DNA of 40,442 nucleotides from Acidobacteriota bacterium. GTDB lineage: Bacteria > Acidobacteriota > Terriglobia > Bryobacterales > Bryobacteraceae. The stretch lies in the NCBI GenBank assembly GCA_016213755.1, contig JACQZT010000085.1, positions 1 through 40,442 on the forward strand. The letters run 5' to 3'. The notes under the pieces are model-generated. The model saw only the letters and a list, made by a program, of their open reading frames with translations. It did not search any database and was not told the DNA's origin. The position numbers were made by a program, and so were the translations under genes. This document shows, one piece after another, positions 15,672 through 23,487 of this stretch. Within the stretch, counting starts at the first letter, position 1, and every line of letters starts with the position of its first letter.

Positions 15672-16079
15672 TCAGCGCGCGTCGAAGGGGCGCAGCCAGC
15701 GTCCGGGCAGCGCCAGGCCAGGGGGCAGGCGCGTGGAGTCGTCGCCGACGGTTTCTTCGAACTGCTCGCCGGTGAGGTCCTCGGCCGTGCTCAGGTCGGC
15801 GCCGCTGATGTCGGCGCCCGTCAGGTCGATCCCGATCAGACGCGCGCCCACCAGGTTCGCTCCCCGCAAATCGGCGTCGTGCAGGTCGGCGCCCATGAGA
15901 TTTGTCAGGGTCAGATTGGCCTTTCGCAGGTCGGCCCGGCTGAGATCCGCCAGCATCAGGTCGGCACCGCTCAAGTCCGCGCCCGCAAGCTGTGGCTCGA
16001 AGGCCGGATCCTCACCGCGCCAGCGGTTCCACTCATCGACGCTCGTGCACAACATCTCGACGTGTTCCCGGTTAGCCAT
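15672..16079 (-). CDS. pentapeptide-repeat protein
   Basis: The 135-residue protein has about 13 consecutive A(D/N)LxX repeats between residues 30 and 100 (for example GADLSGADLMLADLSRADL). These form a right-handed beta-helix; the solvent-facing central residue is mostly leucine. The ends are not repetitive: an N-terminal helix with EMLCTSVDEWNRWR and a C-terminal tail ending LPGRWLRPFDAR. There is no signal peptide. The family includes DNA-gyrase-protecting proteins as well as many of unknown role, and nothing here decides between them. AGGTG lies four bases before the ATG. It is divergent from the J-domain gene, with 121 bases between the starts. Confidence 0.88.
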   Translation of the reverse strand: MANREHVEMLCTSVDEWNRWRGEDPAFEPQLAGADLSGADLMLADLSRADLRKANLTLTNLMGADLHDADLRGANLVGARLIGIDLTGADISGADLSTAEDLTGEQFEETVGDDSTRLPPGLALPGRWLRPFDAR

Positions 16080-16169
16080 GCGTCACCTTGTACCACTGTA
16101 CCGAAACCGCGAGGCCGTGCGGCGGCGCGCGCCAATTGGACTGAGACATTCGCCGCCCTCGCGACACTG

Positions 16170-16191
16170 TATAACGAGCGTATAGCGCTCG
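16170..16191 (+). promoter_or_regulatory. inverted repeat and -10-like boxes before the J-domain gene
   Basis: TATAAC at 16170-16175 and TATAGC at 16181-16186 are possible -10 boxes. CGAGCG, the five bases TATAG, then CGCTCG (16175-16191) form a perfect inverted repeat ending nine bases before the ATG. It could be an operator over the promoter or a hairpin at the start of the message. No well-spaced -35 box is visible; TTCGCC is 15 bases upstream of TATAAC. Confidence 0.4.
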
Positions 16192-16200
16192 CCAGCCGGC

Positions 16201-17178
16201 ATGGATCACTACCAGGAATTCGGCCTCTCGCCCTCGGCCACGGCGGACGAGATTCGCCAGGCCCACAAAAAACTCGCGCGGCTGCTCCATCCGGACCAAT
16301 TCCAGGACGCAGCGCTGCGGCTGGTGGCGGAGATGCAGATGAAGCGCATCAATGAGATCTTCGCCGTGCTCGCGGATCGGGGGCGGCGGCGCAGCTACGA
16401 TCTTTCGCTCCTCGCCAAGCCCGCGGCCCGCGCCAGGTATTGGGCCCTGGCGGGGTGGGCGGTGGCGGCCCTGGTGTCTCTGAGTTGGCTGGTAGCATCG
16501 CTGACCGTTTCGCCTCCGGCGCGGGCCGGCGCCAGACAAGCGGCGCCGCCGGTGGTGGTGGCCGCCGAAAAGCCGCGACCGATGGTTGTCGAGCCCCCGG
16601 CCGTCCCATCGCCGCCGCCCCGGCCGGAGGCGAAGCGCGCCTCGCCCTCGCCCGCGCCGCCGTTGCAGGCCGTGCCCCTCGCCGAGACCGTGGCCAGTCC
16701 TCCGGCGGTGGAAAGTCCGCCCCCCATTCCGATCGCCGTTCGAGGGGCGGCCGAAACGCTCAGTTGGCCAGACCCGCCGCCACCTCCCCCGGCGCCTTCG
16801 GTGCGGCCCCAGGGCCTGGCTGGGCAATGGTTTTACCTGCGGCCGGCCTTGGCGCCCACGGTCAAGGAACTCTACCCGCCGGAGTACATCGAACTGGTCC
16901 TGCTGGAAGAGGGCGGGCGGTTGCGCGGGCGCTACCAGGCGCGCTACCGTGTGACGGATCGCGCGATCTCGCCCGAAGTGTCGTTCCAAATGGAGGGCGC
17001 CGCCACGGGGAAACATGCGATTCTGCCGTGGGCGGACGCTGCCGGTGCGCGGGGCGAAATCGAATTGAATCTCGTTTCGCGGGACTCCGTCGAGGTCACC
17101 TGGCGCGCAACGCACCTGAGCCGCCACCTGGGACTGGCCTCCGGCACCGCGGTGCTGGTGCGGCGCCGGGACCCGTAA
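16201..17178 (+). CDS. membrane-anchored J-domain protein
   Basis: The 325-residue protein starts with a J domain (about 2-68): DHYQEFGLSPSATADEIRQAH, then the essential HPD at 30-32 and a final RRRSYDL. One membrane helix follows (about 78-104), then a long proline/alanine-rich linker (about 105-210) and a C-terminal domain (about 215-325) beginning GLAGQWFYLRPAL, of unknown fold. The J domain would be cytoplasmic and could recruit DnaK to the membrane, while the linker and last domain would be periplasmic. The linker looks long enough to span to the cell wall. This layout is not DnaJ, CbpA or DjlA. No dnaK is nearby. Confidence 0.78.
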   Translation: MDHYQEFGLSPSATADEIRQAHKKLARLLHPDQFQDAALRLVAEMQMKRINEIFAVLADRGRRRSYDLSLLAKPAARARYWALAGWAVAALVSLSWLVASLTVSPPARAGARQAAPPVVVAAEKPRPMVVEPPAVPSPPPRPEAKRASPSPAPPLQAVPLAETVASPPAVESPPPIPIAVRGAAETLSWPDPPPPPPAPSVRPQGLAGQWFYLRPALAPTVKELYPPEYIELVLLEEGGRLRGRYQARYRVTDRAISPEVSFQMEGAATGKHAILPWADAAGARGEIELNLVSRDSVEVTWRATHLSRHLGLASGTAVLVRRRDP

Positions 17179-17209
17179 ACGCGCGCCCGCCAGGAGGGGT
17201 CACACCGGC

Positions 17210-18076
17210 TCAGAACTTTTCGGAAGGGGCACTTCTCACAGTGCGCGCGCGAGGGCGGATTTCCCGCTCGGATTTTTGCGGCTCTTCGATGGTCACGTTG
17301 AGGGTCGTCTCCTTGCGCTCCCGCATCAGGGTCACCGGGAACGTGCCGGCGCGCTTGTTGCGGACGGCGTTGGAGACGTCGCGCGGCGAGGTCACTTTGG
17401 CCGCATCCACCTTAATAATCACGTCGCCGGCCTTCAGCCCCGCCTTCTCGGCCGCGGAGTTTTTGACCACCGAACGCACCAGAACACCCTCTTTGACGCC
17501 GAAGTACTCGGCCAGTTGCGACTCGATGCTCTCGGCTTCGACGCCCAGCACCGGGCTGCGCCAGGACATGTTGGCGCGCGGGATGTCCGGAATCCGAATG
17601 TCGATGTCGGGCATCTCGAACCGGGGCATGGCAAACGTGCCGGTGGAGCGCCTGGCGGTGCGCCGGTCCACCGTGGCGGTCACCGTTTGCGCGGCGCCGC
17701 CGCGGTTGATGAGCATCTTCACCTGCCGTCCGGCGGGCGTCTCGCGCACCAGCCGGACGAACTGCTCGGTCCCCACGACGCGCTGGCCGTTGTACTCCAG
17801 CACCACGTCGCCTTTCTGCAACCCCGCCTTGGCGGCCGGGCTGTTCTCTTCGATGTTCGTAATCTCGACGCCGCTTTCCTCGCTCAGCTTGAGCGCCTTG
17901 GCGCGGTCGGAGTCAACCTCGGCAACGCCCACGCCCAGAAAACTCCCGCCGATGGAGACGCGCACCGCCTGCTGCGCGAGCATGGCCAGCGCCTCCGGCT
18001 CCGCCACGGGCTGCCCGGCCCACGCCGCGGCAGTCATCAGGGCAAGCATGCAAATCAGTAAGCTTTTCCGTATCAT
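17210..18076 (-). CDS. periplasmic protein with two PDZ domains and no protease domain
   Basis: A signal peptide (IRKSLLICMLALMTAAAWAG) is followed by two PDZ domains, about 45-120 (SFLGVGV ... SPAAKAGLQKGDVVLEYNG) and about 165-250 (SPVLGVEAES ... SAAEKAGLKAGDVIIKVD), and a basic tail. At 288 residues it has no trypsin-like, S41 or zinc protease domain, so it is an adaptor or sensor. AAGGAG lies nine bases before the ATG. It follows the anti-sigma gene by 62 bases, and a promoter matching that of the sigma gene lies in this gap (see 18110-18137), which suggests it belongs to the sigma factor's regulon. In RpoE-like systems PDZ domains sense misfolded outer-membrane proteins; a similar envelope role here is inference. 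Confidence 0.85.
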   Translation of the reverse strand: MIRKSLLICMLALMTAAAWAGQPVAEPEALAMLAQQAVRVSIGGSFLGVGVAEVDSDRAKALKLSEESGVEITNIEENSPAAKAGLQKGDVVLEYNGQRVVGTEQFVRLVRETPAGRQVKMLINRGGAAQTVTATVDRRTARRSTGTFAMPRFEMPDIDIRIPDIPRANMSWRSPVLGVEAESIESQLAEYFGVKEGVLVRSVVKNSAAEKAGLKAGDVIIKVDAAKVTSPRDVSNAVRNKRAGTFPVTLMRERKETTLNVTIEEPQKSEREIRPRARTVRSAPSEKF

Positions 18077-18109
18077 GTTTCGAATCTCCTTAACCTTCCT
18101 TCGAACCAG

Positions 18110-18137
18110 TTAGACGGAGTAACAAGCCGAATGTCAC
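18110..18137 (-). promoter_or_regulatory. ECF-type promoter of the PDZ gene
   Basis: On the reverse strand GTGAC (18137-18133) and CGTCTAA (18116-18110) are separated by 16 bases. CGTCTAA is a common ECF-sigma -10 motif. The same pair, GTTAC and CGTCTAA with the same 16-base spacer, precedes the sigma gene at 19689-19662, and the shared block extends to CTCCGTCTAAC. The PDZ start codon is 33 bases further on. Confidence 0.7.
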
Positions 18138-18138
18138 C

Positions 18139-19029
18139 TCAGAAGGTTTCCACCGAGGCGCGCATCTCGCGCAGGGCGCGCGTGGAGCGCTCGCGGATGT
18201 AATCGTTGTTTTCCTGGCGCAGTAACTGTTGCAGGACGCCGACCACATCCTGTTCCTTGCGCTGGACCAGTGCGTCGATGGCCATCGTGCGCACGTTCGG
18301 GCTGTCGTCGTTCAGCAGCGTCTGCGCCAGCGCCTTGCGCGTCTGCACCTCGTCCGCGAAGGCCTTGAGGCCCTCCAGGGCCTTCAACCGGACCCCGGGG
18401 TTGGGGTCGCCGCGCAAAGCCGCCAGCAGCGCGCCGCGAACGTCGGCCAGCGAGCATTGAGACTTCAGAATGTCGATCGAGTCCACGCGCAGACCGGGAT
18501 CTTCCCGGTCTCTGGCCGCCGCCAGCAGCAGTTTGCGGATAGGCTCGTCCTCGATGCGCCCGTTCAACACCCGCTGCCGGGTCTCCTCCAGCACGATCTG
18601 GACTCCGCCCCGCGGATCCGGTTCGACATACCGCACGCGCGAAGTTACCGGCCGGGAAAACGGGACCGCCGGCCCGCTGCTCAGCCACGCGGCGAAGAAG
18701 CCCAGCGCCACCAGCGCCAGCGCGCCGGCCGACTTCCACGCCACCGCCACCGGCCGCCAGGAACAAAACCGCGCCCACCAACCCGGCCGGCGAAGCGGCT
18801 CCTCGCCGGCCAGCCGCCGCCGCAAATCGGCGCGGCAGTACTCCAGCAGACCGGCGGGCGGAGTCAGCTCGGCGCCGTCGGCCAGGCGCGCAAGCGCCTT
18901 CAGCGCATCCCGCTCCGCCCGGCAGCCGGCGCACGCCTCCAGATGCTGTTCCAGCGCCTCTTCTTCGTCGAAGCTCAGCTCGCAGTACACCAGCAGGGGC
19001 AATTGCTTCCGGGCCGTTTCGCAGTTCAT
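18139..19029 (-). CDS. zinc-finger anti-sigma factor with periplasmic HEAT repeats
   Basis: The 296-residue protein starts with an anti-sigma zinc-binding motif (C3, H29-x3-C33-x2-C36 in EQHLEACAGC), a cytoplasmic segment, and one membrane helix (about 88-113, in VAWKSAGALALVALGFFAAWL). A periplasmic half (about 165-296) follows with HEAT-like helical repeats (VRGALLAALRGDPNPGVRLKALEGL and DDSPNVRTMAIDALVQRKEQD). The start overlaps the stop of the sigma gene as ATGA, so the two are made together. It should hold the ECF sigma factor at the membrane; the HEAT part is a likely sensor or docking surface. The frame is open further upstream, but the zinc motif and the overlap fix the start at 19029. 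Confidence 0.85.
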   Translation of the reverse strand: MNCETARKQLPLLVYCELSFDEEEALEQHLEACAGCRAERDALKALARLADGAELTPPAGLLEYCRADLRRRLAGEEPLRRPGWWARFCSWRPVAVAWKSAGALALVALGFFAAWLSSGPAVPFSRPVTSRVRYVEPDPRGGVQIVLEETRQRVLNGRIEDEPIRKLLLAAARDREDPGLRVDSIDILKSQCSLADVRGALLAALRGDPNPGVRLKALEGLKAFADEVQTRKALAQTLLNDDSPNVRTMAIDALVQRKEQDVVGVLQQLLRQENNDYIRERSTRALREMRASVETF

Positions 19030-19637
19030 AGAAAATCTCCCAGCGCCGCCCGCATCTTCTGCGTGGCGCGGAACAGGCAATTCTTGGCCGCTTCCTCGGT
19101 GGTGCCCAGCACCTCCCCGATGGCCCGCAGGCGCAGGCCCTGGTAGTGGCGCATCTCGAACACCATGCGCTCGCGCGGCGTCAGGCCGGCCAGCACCTCT
19201 TCGATTCGCACTTTCAGTTGCCGGCTGTAAATCTGCCGCTCCTGGTCGCCTTCGACGCGCTTTTCGGGGACCGCGCTCAGCCGGTCCCGCTCGCCGTCGG
19301 GAGTGGCCAGAACACCGGGCTCTTCGCGCCGGACCTTGCGCTTGCGCAACTGGTCCAGGCACAGGTTGGTCACGATGCGGTAGAGCCAGGTCTGAAAGCT
19401 CGCATCGAAACGAAAGTTGTCCAGGTTGCGGTAAATGCGCAGGAACGCTTCCTGGTACACGTCGCGGGCGTCCTCGGGCGAACGCAGCAGGTTCATCGCC
19501 AGCCGCAGCACAGGCTGGTCGTAAGAGCGCACCAAGCGCTCGAAAGCGCCATCATCCCCCGCCTGCGCGGCGCGGATCAGAGCCGCATCGTCCATGGGTG
19601 TCGGAGCCGATTCTATCGCAACCACCTGCGCGGCCAC
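19026..19637 (-). CDS. ECF (RpoE-like) RNA polymerase sigma factor
   Basis: The 203-residue protein has region 2 (about 28-95: SPEDARDVYQEAFLRIYRN ... FRFDASFQTWLYRIVTNLCLD) and region 4 (about 140-195: LAGLTPRERMVFEMRHYQG ... TEEAAKNCLFRATQKM), joined by a charged linker. The GTG at 19637 is the best start: GGGAAG lies just upstream, and it follows the predicted promoter by a short leader. The stop overlaps the anti-sigma gene by four bases. The same promoter motif precedes this gene and the downstream PDZ gene, so it probably activates its own operon when released from the membrane anti-sigma factor. Confidence 0.92.
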   Translation of the reverse strand: MAAQVVAIESAPTPMDDAALIRAAQAGDDGAFERLVRSYDQPVLRLAMNLLRSPEDARDVYQEAFLRIYRNLDNFRFDASFQTWLYRIVTNLCLDQLRKRKVRREEPGVLATPDGERDRLSAVPEKRVEGDQERQIYSRQLKVRIEEVLAGLTPRERMVFEMRHYQGLRLRAIGEVLGTTEEAAKNCLFRATQKMRAALGDFL

Positions 19638-19661
19638 AGTCTTCCCGCCTGTTCTCTTCCG

Positions 19662-19689
19662 TTAGACGGAGGGAGGCGGAAAACGTAAC
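19662..19689 (-). promoter_or_regulatory. ECF-type autoregulatory promoter of the sigma gene
   Basis: GTTAC (19689-19685), 16 bases, then CGTCTAA (19668-19662) lie on the reverse strand, 25 bases before the sigma start codon. The pattern is the same as at 18137-18110. Such self-recognised promoters are usual for ECF sigma factors. The -35 part lies just past the stop codon of rpsA. Confidence 0.7.
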
Positions 19690-19699
19690 GGCGACAGGA

Positions 19700-21409
19700 T
19701 TAGCCGGCCGGTTCCAGATCGATGCGTTTCTTTTCCGGATCCAGGGCCGAAATGCGGAAGCTGCCGATCTCGCCGGCCCGGAACCGGCCCCCGGCCGCGG
19801 AAGCCCCCGCGCCCGGCGAGCCGCTCTTCCAGCGCGCCGACAGCATGGCCGTAAGCGACGACAGATCCGCCTTGGGCTCGGCGCTCGCCTCGCCCGGCTG
19901 GGACGATTTCTCCGCCAGCCGGCAATAGCCCATAACGCCTTCGCCCAGTTCGACCTTGGCCGACTTCGGGCCGGCCTCCACCACGCGCCCGGTCACCGTG
20001 TCGCCGACATTGTGCTCGGCGATGTACTCGTCGGCGCTGGTCGGCTGAAGCTGCTTCATGCCCAGGCGGATGCGCCGCTTCGGCACGTCCACCTCCAGCA
20101 CCTGCGCGCGCACGGTCTGGCCCGCGGTGAGCGCTTCCTTGGGGTGGGTGAGCCGTTTTTCGGCGGTGATGTCGCCGATGTGGATCATGCCCTCGATGCC
20201 GTCGCCCAGATCGACGAACGCGCCGAAGTTGGCCAGGCTGCCGATGGGGCCTTCCACCACCGAACCCACCGGAAAACGTTTGCCGGCTTCTTCCCACGGG
20301 TCGCCCAGCACCTGCTTCAGGCCCAGCGCAATCCGGCGCTCGCCGGAGTTGACGCCCAGCACCTGCACCTCCACCGTCTCGCCGGCTTTGAGCACGTCGG
20401 AGGGCTTGCGGATCTTGCGGGTGTAGGAAAGTTCGGAGACGTGAATCAGGCCGTCCACACCGGCCTCGAGTTCCACGAACGCGCCAAAGTCGGCCAGGCG
20501 CACCACTTTTCCCTGCACGCGCGCACCGGTCACGTACTTTTCGGCCGCCAGGCTCCACGGATCGGGCACAAGCTGCTTCATGCCCAGCGAAACCTTCTTC
20601 GACTGGCGGTTGACCTTCAGGATCTTGACTTCCACCGACTGCCCCACCGACAGCACGTCCGCCGGTTTGGCAATTCGCGTCCAGGCGATGTCGGTTACGT
20701 GCAGCAGGCCGTCGCCCGAGCCCAGGTCCACAAAGGCGCCGAAATCGGTCAGGCCGCGCACCGTGCCCCGCACCACGGCGCCTTCCTCCAGCGCGTCGAA
20801 GGCGCGCTGCTTGAGCACCGACTCTTCCTCCTCCAGAACCGCGCGGCGGTCGACGACGGCGTCTTCCTTGGCCACGTCGAGCTGGATGATCCGGCAGCGG
20901 ATCTCCTGGCCGACCAGTTTCTCGAGTTCGGCCTGCTCGCGCGCCCCGCTGCGCGAGGCCGGCAGGAAGGCGCGCAAACCGATGTCCACGCGCAGACCGC
21001 CCTTGACCTGCTCGATCACCGTGCCCGCGACCACCAGCTTCTCGGTGAAGGCCTTCTCCAGCTCCGTGTAGTCCCTGGGCCGTTCCACGCGGATGGTGGA
21101 CAGCGTGTAGTAGCCCTCGGAATTGTGCCCGCTGATGGAAACCGGCAGCGTGTCGCCGCGCTGGACCAGGAGCGTCCCGGCGGGGTCGCGCAGATCGTCG
21201 CAGCGAATGACGCCTTCCATCTTGCGGCCGATGTCGAAATAGACGAACTCGTCCGACACCGCAATCACGGTGCCGCTCAGGGGTTCGCCCTGGGCTGCGG
21301 GCTTCTTGCGCTGTTCTTCAAACGCGGACAGCAGATCGGCGAAGGTTTCGGCCTCTTCCGGCGCGTTTGGGCCGGCGAGAACCGGATCGGGATGATTCGG
21401 GTGACTCAT
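19700..21409 (-). CDS. rpsA: 30S ribosomal protein S1
   Basis: The 569-residue protein contains six S1 (OB-fold) repeats: about 43-105, 120-195, 210-285, 295-372, 382-458 and 468-565. The central ones are clearest (RGLTDFGAFVDLGSGDGLLHVTDI, RLADFGAFVELEAGVDGLIHVSEL, SLANFGAFVDLGDGIEGMIHIGDI). S1 binds mRNA upstream of start codons and delivers it to the ribosome. The ATG at 21409 is chosen because the protein becomes acidic and family-like from SHPNHPDPV; it has no Shine-Dalgarno, as also seen in the E. coli gene. The first repeat is degenerate, as expected for the ribosome-binding domain. The last is interrupted by an insert rich in Ser, Pro and Gly (about 490-535). It is divergent from the histidine kinase gene. 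Confidence 0.9.
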   Translation of the reverse strand: MSHPNHPDPVLAGPNAPEEAETFADLLSAFEEQRKKPAAQGEPLSGTVIAVSDEFVYFDIGRKMEGVIRCDDLRDPAGTLLVQRGDTLPVSISGHNSEGYYTLSTIRVERPRDYTELEKAFTEKLVVAGTVIEQVKGGLRVDIGLRAFLPASRSGAREQAELEKLVGQEIRCRIIQLDVAKEDAVVDRRAVLEEEESVLKQRAFDALEEGAVVRGTVRGLTDFGAFVDLGSGDGLLHVTDIAWTRIAKPADVLSVGQSVEVKILKVNRQSKKVSLGMKQLVPDPWSLAAEKYVTGARVQGKVVRLADFGAFVELEAGVDGLIHVSELSYTRKIRKPSDVLKAGETVEVQVLGVNSGERRIALGLKQVLGDPWEEAGKRFPVGSVVEGPIGSLANFGAFVDLGDGIEGMIHIGDITAEKRLTHPKEALTAGQTVRAQVLEVDVPKRRIRLGMKQLQPTSADEYIAEHNVGDTVTGRVVEAGPKSAKVELGEGVMGYCRLAEKSSQPGEASAEPKADLSSLTAMLSARWKSGSPGAGASAAGGRFRAGEIGSFRISALDPEKKRIDLEPAG

Positions 21410-21465
21410 GGGGGTTGAATGGCGTGACTTCCCATTCTGCCACACTCCAGGGCTAAGATGGCAGC

Positions 21466-22710
21466 GTGGCCACCGAACAGACTCTAGCTCCGCGCCCCCG
21501 CCGCTGGTTCTGGCCCGAGGATCTGATCTGGATTGCCTTGTTCGGGCTGATGGCCGCGGTCAGCCCCGAACGGAACAGCCCCGAAATGGCGCTGCTGGGC
21601 GCCATCGCGCTGATCCAGATCCTGGAGCCTCGGGTCCCCGCCTTGGGAACCCGGCGCGGCAACCTGGCGCTGATCTTCCTCAAGATGTTTCTGGGCTTTC
21701 TGCTGATTTACGCCACGGGAGGCCTGAACAGCGGCTTTTACCTCATCCTGCTGCTGCCCATCGTTTCGGCCGCCACCTCGCTGGGAGCCTTGGCGACCAT
21801 CCTCACGACTCTGGCGGCCAGCGCAACCTATCTTGCCCTGCTGCTCCCCATCGACTGGTCGCGCTATATCATCGAGCCGTACGACATGCGACGGCTCGGC
21901 TTGCGCCTGGTCTTCCTGGGAGTGGTGGGCTACGTGACGCACACGCTGGCGGAGGCCAGCCGGGAACAGGCGCGCAGGCACCGCACCGCCGCCGAGCAAC
22001 TGGCCGAAGCCAACATCAGCCTGCATGCGGCCGAAGCCGCCGTCCGGCGTTCGGAGCGCCTGGCGGCGCTGGGGCAGATGGCCGCCGGGCTGGCGCACGA
22101 ATTGCGCAACCCGCTGGGAACCATGCGCGCCTCGGCCGAGATGCTGGTGCGCACGGTGGCCGCCGAGAACGAAGTCGCCCGCGAGGTGGCGGGCTTCATC
22201 TCCAGCGAGGTGGATCGCACCAACTCGCTCATTACCCGCTTCCTCGATTTTGCGCGCCCGCTCAAATTGCGGCGCGCCTCGGTCGAGGTGCACGAGATCA
22301 TCGACCGCGCCGTGGCGCAGCTCGAACTGCACGCGCCGCCCTACCCGGTAAGCGTATTCAAGAACTACTCACCCGACGTCCGGCCGATCCAAGCCGAGGG
22401 CGAGCTGATCGAGCGCGTCGTGTACAATCTGCTGTTGAACGCGGCGCAGGCCAGCCCGGCCGGAGGCGTCGTCACGGTCAAGACTCGGCCGGTGGACGGC
22501 AGTGTCGAGATCTCGGTGATCGACCGCGGCTCGGGAATCGAGGCGGGACAACTGGAAAACATCTTTAACCCGTTCTTCACCACCAAGAAGGACGGCGTCG
22601 GCCTGGGCCTGGCCATCGTGCAGAAGATCGTCGACGAGCACGGCGGCAAAATCGCGGTGGAAAGCGAACCCGCGCGCGGCAGCGTCTTCCGCCTCTTCCT
22701 CCCCTGCTAA
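21466..22710 (+). CDS. membrane sensor histidine kinase (NtrB/AtoS-like), orphan
   Basis: The 414-residue protein has about six N-terminal membrane helices (20-165) without a periplasmic sensor loop, a short coiled coil (about 168-195), a HisKA domain with the phospho-acceptor His211 (MAAGLAHELRNPLG), and an ATPase domain with the N box (N325, LLLNAAQAS), G1 (DRGSGIE), F box (FNPFFTTKKDG) and G2 (GLGLAIVQKI). All motifs are intact. It starts with GTG. No response regulator gene lies in this window, so the partner must be elsewhere. Its last codons, TGC TAA, run into the 68-bp palindrome. The signal is unknown; the many membrane helices suggest sensing within the membrane. Confidence 0.9.
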   Translation: MATEQTLAPRPRRWFWPEDLIWIALFGLMAAVSPERNSPEMALLGAIALIQILEPRVPALGTRRGNLALIFLKMFLGFLLIYATGGLNSGFYLILLLPIVSAATSLGALATILTTLAASATYLALLLPIDWSRYIIEPYDMRRLGLRLVFLGVVGYVTHTLAEASREQARRHRTAAEQLAEANISLHAAEAAVRRSERLAALGQMAAGLAHELRNPLGTMRASAEMLVRTVAAENEVAREVAGFISSEVDRTNSLITRFLDFARPLKLRRASVEVHEIIDRAVAQLELHAPPYPVSVFKNYSPDVRPIQAEGELIERVVYNLLLNAAQASPAGGVVTVKTRPVDGSVEISVIDRGSGIEAGQLENIFNPFFTTKKDGVGLGLAIVQKIVDEHGGKIAVESEPARGSVFRLFLPC

Positions 22711-22790
22711 AACCGGGGACAGTACACTCAAACACCAATTTCGAAATTGGTGATTGAGTGTACTGTCCCCGGTTTTCCGGTTTTAGCAGG
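22703..22790. repeat. 68-bp near-perfect palindrome (repeat/MITE-like) between convergent genes
   Basis: From 22709 to 22776, 33 of 34 base pairs match around the centre TTTCGAAA (mismatch A22732/A22753). The arms begin AAAACCGGGGACAGTACACT. The flanks continue the symmetry: CCTGCTAAAACCGG at 22703-22716 recurs inverted at 22777-22790, after an 8-base duplication of CCGGTTTT. The stop codons of both convergent genes (TGC TAA on each strand) lie in these ends. A GGGGACAGTACACT-type palindrome resembles mobile repeats scattered in environmental genomes. As RNA it would form one long hairpin from either strand and could end transcription of both genes. Confidence 0.9.
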
Positions 22791-23466
22791 CGGTGCGGGT
22801 CTGACGGTCCATGTACAGGTGGTAGTGGAAGTAGACCAGGTACGCCAAGGGCATTGCCAGCAGCGCGGACTGCCAGTTCACGTGCCGGCTGGAGAAACTG
22901 ACCACTCCCGCAATGGCCGCACCGGCCAGGTAGTAGGGAAAGCACCACAGGAACCAGCGCGCCCACACGTCCATGAAGGTCTTGTTTTCGAGCAGGGCCA
23001 GCACGCCGGAAACCAGCACAGTATTGGCCACAAAGAAGACGCTGGCGGCCAGCGCCAGAGCCAGCGGCAGGTTCTCCGCGCGCAGTTGCCCCAGCGCGAG
23101 GCGAGAGACCGCGAAGCAGGCGGCGATGCTGACGGCCAGATTGGCCACATTGAAAAGGACCTGCACCAGCGTGGGCCGCTGCCTGGCGTGCCACAGGGAC
23201 TGAGCCAGGGTCGCCGCGCAACCGACGGCGACCGTCTCGGCGAAGCCGAGGTCGGCGACACCGATCAACACAAACAGGAAACTGAGCGAAAAGGTTCCGG
23301 TGATTCCCGGCAACCTCACTTTGAGTGTTGCGGCCAGGATCGCCAGCAGCAGGTAGCTCAGAAATCGAGGCAACCCCGCCGACTCCCACTGGTACAGCGC
23401 CGCCACCAGCGTCAGCGCGCCCGCGGCGATCACGCAACTGATGTAGAGTTTCGCTTTGTTCGGCAT
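22783..23466 (-). CDS. integral membrane protein of unknown function (6-7 helices)
   Basis: The 227-residue protein is almost wholly hydrophobic, with about seven membrane helices and short loops. It resembles the N-terminal membrane-sensing modules found in front of HD-GYP or GGDEF domains (LPGITGTFSLSFLFVLIGVADLGFAETVAVGCAATLAQ), but no such output domain follows: the protein ends at RQTRTAC. The last codon and stop come from the adjacent palindromic element, so the original C-terminus may have been cut off by insertion. The upstream gene is the subtilase on the same strand, 21 bases away, so the two may be co-transcribed. Function unknown. Confidence 0.7.
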   Translation of the reverse strand: MPNKAKLYISCVIAAGALTLVAALYQWESAGLPRFLSYLLLAILAATLKVRLPGITGTFSLSFLFVLIGVADLGFAETVAVGCAATLAQSLWHARQRPTLVQVLFNVANLAVSIAACFAVSRLALGQLRAENLPLALALAASVFFVANTVLVSGVLALLENKTFMDVWARWFLWCFPYYLAGAAIAGVVSFSSRHVNWQSALLAMPLAYLVYFHYHLYMDRQTRTAC

Positions 23467-23487
23467 TCTATGCTCCCAAGCGCACCC

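Noticed and set aside
18470-21418. Long rightward open frame across anti-sigma, sigma and rpsA
   Set aside because: It is antisense to three well-supported genes and has no motif or ribosome binding site; an effect of high GC content.
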